Positions 7,501 to 10,173 of a stretch of DNA of 10,173 nucleotides are shown in pieces (within the stretch, counting starts at the first letter, position 1; every line of letters starts with the position of its first letter). The translations under genes were made by a program, and so were the position numbers. The DNA lies in the NCBI GenBank assembly GCA_947448095.1, contig CANFNN010000083.1, positions 1-10,173 of the forward strand, given 5' to 3'. The notes below the pieces were generated by a model. The model saw only the letters and a program-made list of their open reading frames with translations. It did no database searches and had not been told where the DNA came from. This stretch comes from Bacteriovoracaceae bacterium. Its GTDB lineage: Bacteria; Bdellovibrionota; Bacteriovoracia; Bacteriovoracales; Bacteriovoracaceae.

Positions 7501-7544
7501 ACGCCTCAAAAGTTGAGTTAACCCACTTTCTTTTCGGGAGGCGT
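7501..7544 (-). promoter_or_regulatory. Competing hairpins over the ribosome-binding site of the Gln-rich protein gene
   Basis: On the minus strand ACGCCTC (7544-7538) is the perfect complement of GAGGCGT (7507-7501). The latter contains the GAGG ribosome-binding site of the gene starting at 7497. A second, shorter hairpin CTCAA-CTT-TTGAG just upstream of the start also captures part of GAGG. The two cannot form together. Either would hide the ribosome-binding site, suggesting possible translational control when the gene is read from upstream. This is seen by base pairing only. Confidence 0.35.
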
Positions 7545-7557
7545 GATAGAAAACTTA
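7531..7557 (-). promoter_or_regulatory. Candidate sigma28 (FliA)-like promoter upstream of the Gln-rich exported protein
   Basis: On the minus strand TAAGTTTT (7557-7550), an 11-bp spacer and CCCGAAAA (7538-7531) match the enterobacterial FliA consensus TAAAGTTT-N11-GCCGATAA at 12 of 16 positions with the exact spacer. It lies in the 65-bp gap between priA and the gene starting at 7497. If real, it would place the two exported proteins under motility-linked control. No good sigma70 promoter is evident in the same gap. A chance match is quite possible. Confidence 0.25.
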
Positions 7558-7562
7558 AGTAT

Positions 7563-9563
7563 TTAGAGCATATTATAAGGATCTATATCTATTTTATAGC
7601 TTACGGAGCTCAAACTCTTGTAGTTGTTTTCAAATGTTTTTAATAGGTTATGAAGTTGGCTTAAGTCTTTTGATTTTAAAAGAATAGACCAACTAAATTG
7701 GTTAGATTTTTTTTCGATGTGAGCGGGACGAGGCCCAAGAATTGTAACTTCAGGAAAATTCGATCCAATCAAGGATCTCAGCATGGGACCTACCTGTTCG
7801 CTAACATGAGGAATAAGCTTTTCTTGAAATCGGGAAGAAAAATGAATCATCGCAAGACGCTTAAAGGGAGGACATTCACACATCTCTCTGATTTTTAATT
7901 CTTCTTGGTAAAATAAATCAAAGTCATGGTTTTTAACAATGTCAAAAAGCTTATTTTCAGGATTGAGAGTCTGAATCAAAACGCGTCCGTCTTGAGAATA
8001 TCTTCCCGCTCGACCTGAAACCTGGGTTAGGGTCTGGTAAACTCGCTCAGAGGATCGAAAATCGGGAAAGTTTAACTGGCTATCAATTCCTAAAATGAGA
8101 ACCAGTTTTACTTTTTCAAAGTTGTGGCCTTTGGAAAGCATCTGCGTGCCTACCATTAGATCCACTTTCCCAAGATGAAAATCATCTAGCCTTTCTTCCA
8201 GTTGTTTAAAGGTTTTAATTTCTTCTCTGTCAAAGCGCTCAATGACTTTCTCTGGAAATAATTTCACTAATACATCTTGAATTTTTTCTGTTCCAAAACC
8301 CTTATGAGTTAGGGTCAGGCATGAACATTTTGGGCATTGATTAGGAAGTGGCTCTTTATATTCACAGTGGTTACAAGCGAGAATATTTTTTCGACGATAA
8401 AATCTAAGTGTTACTGAGCAATTTGGACAATTGAACTGGTGACCACAAGCACGGCACTGCATGTAGTTGGCAAATCCGAGTCGATTCACAAAGACCAGAA
8501 CTTGTTCATTGCGAGACAGAGCTTCCCGAATAGCTGAGACCGACTTGGGAATCAGTGGCCAGATATCAAGCTCTTTATCCACTTTTTCACGAGCATCAAC
8601 TAACTCAACCGTTGGCAGAAAAGCGTTACCTGCTCTTTCTCTAATTTCAAAAAGATTTTTTTTCCCCGAGTCGGAATGAAAAGCGAAGAAACTTTCTACA
8701 GATGGAGTAGCAGACCCCATCACAATTGGAATATTCAGTATCTGCGCCTTCTTAGATGCGACATCTCTGGCATTATAAGGGCAACGATCATCTTGTTTAA
8801 AAGACGTGTCATGTTCTTCATCGATAACTATCAAGCCAAGATTATCTAGCGGGATAAAGACTGAGCTTCTTACACCTAAAATTAAAGTCGGCTCTTTGTT
8901 GGCCCTCGCCATTTGCCATATCTGGTATTTTTGTGAGTTAGAAAGCTCCGAGTGATAAGACAATATCGAGGCATTCAGATAGCGAGAAAAAGTTGCCGTA
9001 AACTGTGGAGTAAGATTAATTTCTGGCAGTAAAAATAAAACACTTTTACCTGTTTCCAAAGTTTTCTTAATTAGGTCCATATAAACAGCAGTTTTTCCAC
9101 TGCCCGTGACTCCATGAATAAGGTAGCGATTAAAACCACCTAAACCTTTTCTGATTTCTTCTGTTATATATTTTTGTCGAGTATTGGGAATGAATTCTAA
9201 ATCCTTACCCTCGCCGAGAGTTTTATCTAGTGCTCTTGGACGCTTTAGTTCATTAGGTAAACAATCGAATATCACCTGGCCCAAACTGTAATGATAGTAT
9301 GAGGCCATCCATTCAAATAACTGCAGCTCAGTTTCTTGAAGTTTAGAATCATTTACGATATTCAAAATGCTTTTAATTTTTTCTTTTGGAGTCTCTAAAT
9401 ATTCTTTTGACTGCATTTCATCTAAAGAGATGACACAGCCAAATTCTTTTCTCTTCCCAAGAGGAACTTGAACAACCTGCCCACGCTCCAATTCCCCCTC
9501 ATAATAATATAAGAGCCCATTGTTTTTGAGTGGGTAATTGACTGCAACACGGGCAACTTTCAT
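7563..9563 (-). CDS. priA: Primosomal protein N' (replication restart 3'-5' helicase PriA)
   Basis: PriA recognises stalled or collapsed replication forks and D-loops, remodels them and starts primosome reassembly so DnaB can be reloaded. The 666-aa length fits the family (732 in E. coli). Order of parts: N-terminal 3'-DNA-binding domain (~1-105, with LGKRKEFGCV at 35-44); Walker A GVTGSGKT at 151-158; GVRSSVFIPL from 230; DEEH box at 248-251; GSATPS at 283-288; a zinc-binding insert with cysteines 370, 373, 379, 382, 397, 400, 410 and 413; GTQMLSKGHNF at 472-482; and motif VI VSGRAGR at 515-521. All key residues are present, so the enzyme should be active. ATG 9563 overlaps the upstream stop as TAATG and has no good ribosome-binding site of its own, so translation is probably coupled to the preceding gene. 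Confidence 0.97.
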   Translation of the reverse strand: MKVARVAVNYPLKNNGLLYYYEGELERGQVVQVPLGKRKEFGCVISLDEMQSKEYLETPKEKIKSILNIVNDSKLQETELQLFEWMASYYHYSLGQVIFDCLPNELKRPRALDKTLGEGKDLEFIPNTRQKYITEEIRKGLGGFNRYLIHGVTGSGKTAVYMDLIKKTLETGKSVLFLLPEINLTPQFTATFSRYLNASILSYHSELSNSQKYQIWQMARANKEPTLILGVRSSVFIPLDNLGLIVIDEEHDTSFKQDDRCPYNARDVASKKAQILNIPIVMGSATPSVESFFAFHSDSGKKNLFEIRERAGNAFLPTVELVDAREKVDKELDIWPLIPKSVSAIREALSRNEQVLVFVNRLGFANYMQCRACGHQFNCPNCSVTLRFYRRKNILACNHCEYKEPLPNQCPKCSCLTLTHKGFGTEKIQDVLVKLFPEKVIERFDREEIKTFKQLEERLDDFHLGKVDLMVGTQMLSKGHNFEKVKLVLILGIDSQLNFPDFRSSERVYQTLTQVSGRAGRYSQDGRVLIQTLNPENKLFDIVKNHDFDLFYQEELKIREMCECPPFKRLAMIHFSSRFQEKLIPHVSEQVGPMLRSLIGSNFPEVTILGPRPAHIEKKSNQFSWSILLKSKDLSQLHNLLKTFENNYKSLSSVSYKIDIDPYNML

Positions 9564-10173
9564 TACAAGAGAAAAGGAGGTTTAGGTTGTAGGGATTCTT
9601 TACCTTTTAAAATACCATCCCATTTTTTTAATCGACTTATCAGATCACTTTCTTTTTCAATAAAATGGCGCAGATTCAAAATCTCCATTTGATACATTTC
9701 ACCTTTGTAGTCTTTTATGGAAATGAAACGGGGAAGGCTATGCGTCCCATTGGCAAGCCAATAGTCTTTGCAGTTAATTTCATACTCCCCAAGCTGGGAT
9801 TTAAATTTTATTCTCTGAATGTCTCTTTCTTTGTAAGAAACAACTATCTCAAGCTGACCTGCACTTATTAGCCAGGCCATTTCGCCGTTTTCACGAGAAA
9901 GAACCACTTGTTTTTGGTCAACATACATGGGCTCACTCATAACCTGGTCAATTTTCTCTCTCGCGGCTTGATCATCGGGCTTTAGCGGATTCACTTCTTT
10001 TTTACGAGATGAGCGGTCTTTACTCGAAGCTACAAGAAACTGTTTGTAACTTGCGAGGTAAGTCACTTTTTGTCGGTTAATAATTTCGTTGTTTAGTTTT
10101 ACTGGCAAACCCAGAGATTTTAAATAGTTCACAAAGAATGAACCATTATTAAATATCATGGATATCAACATAC
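9563..10173 (-). CDS. Unrecognised protein upstream of priA, 5' end possibly outside window
   Basis: The frame is open at the window edge. The first visible ATG is at 10171, giving 202 aa (a second ATG is 4 codons on), but there is too little upstream sequence to tell whether this is the true start. No transmembrane segment or signal peptide is evident in the visible part. Residues ~85-170 look beta-rich (LISAGQLEIVVSYKERDIQ, then ISIKDYKGEMYQMEIL), loosely like LolA/LolB-type half-barrel proteins in which strands pair around a conserved Pro. I offer this only as a fold guess. A basic, charged linker (KDRSSRKKEVNPLKPDDQ) precedes it. It has a single Cys. Its stop overlaps the priA start (TAATG), so it is co-translated with priA, though this need not mean a shared function. 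Confidence 0.6.
   Translation of the reverse strand, partial: MLISMIFNNGSFFVNYLKSLGLPVKLNNEIINRQKVTYLASYKQFLVASSKDRSSRKKEVNPLKPDDQAAREKIDQVMSEPMYVDQKQVVLSRENGEMAWLISAGQLEIVVSYKERDIQRIKFKSQLGEYEINCKDYWLANGTHSLPRFISIKDYKGEMYQMEILNLRHFIEKESDLISRLKKWDGILKGKESLQPKPPFLL

Noticed and set aside
7495..7509. TTG at 7509 as start of the Gln-rich protein
   Set aside because: It overlaps the GAGG ribosome-binding site of ATG 7497, and the ATG gives a better signal peptide.
9571..9583. AAAAGGAGGT on the plus strand, a perfect Shine-Dalgarno; on the minus strand it gives ACCTCCTTTT, a copy of the 16S 3' tail, just before priA
   Set aside because: On the plus strand the only nearby start (TTG) is followed at once by TAG. 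On the minus strand it is explained by Lys-Pro-Pro-Phe-Leu codons at the end of the upstream gene; a regulatory anti-Shine-Dalgarno role is possible but unsupported.

Overview
The window looks like chromosomal DNA of a free-living Gram-negative bacterium. It is moderately AT-rich, carries a signal-peptide-bearing outer-membrane beta-barrel protein, and has two secreted cysteine-containing periplasmic-type proteins. The gene string tRNA-Gln, prs, pth, ychF resembles the arrangement in deltaproteobacteria and Bdellovibrionota. My best guess is Bdellovibrionota (Bacteriovorax/Bdellovibrio-like), but that is an inference from gene order and protein style. No rRNA or other taxonomic marker is present.

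Layout. Positions 1-2046, minus strand, form one housekeeping transcription unit read right to left: a sigma70-type promoter (2072-2100), tRNA-Gln(UUG), prs (PRPP synthetase), pth (peptidyl-tRNA hydrolase) and the 5' part of ychF, cut by the window edge. The prs frame is broken by an apparent one-base deficit in a six-base homopolymer near codon 54. The two parts otherwise add up to a normal full-length enzyme. A 160-bp divergent intergenic region (2047-2206) separates this unit from a plus-strand gene for a 495-aa outer-membrane beta-barrel protein (2207-3694), which ends in a clear intrinsic terminator.

Positions 3727-10173 hold a tightly packed minus-strand run, again read right to left. 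It begins with an unrecognised 202-aa or longer protein open at the window edge. This is coupled by a TAATG overlap to priA (replication restart helicase with all eight zinc-binding cysteines). Then come two genes of unknown function that encode exported proteins: a 709-aa protein whose last ~133 residues form a Gln/Tyr/Gly/Asn-rich, nearly uncharged prion-like tail, and, 9 bp later, a 543-aa coiled-coil protein. Each mature protein has nine cysteines.

The housekeeping genes work in nucleotide supply (PRPP), translation quality control (Pth, YchF, tRNA-Gln) and replication restart (PriA). The most interesting candidate system is the exported protein pair 5368-7497 / 3727-5358. It probably acts together in the periplasm or at the cell surface, but neither protein belongs to a family I recognise. 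I see no insertion sequence, CRISPR array, phage gene or integrase. No stretch over 300 bp lacks a gene.
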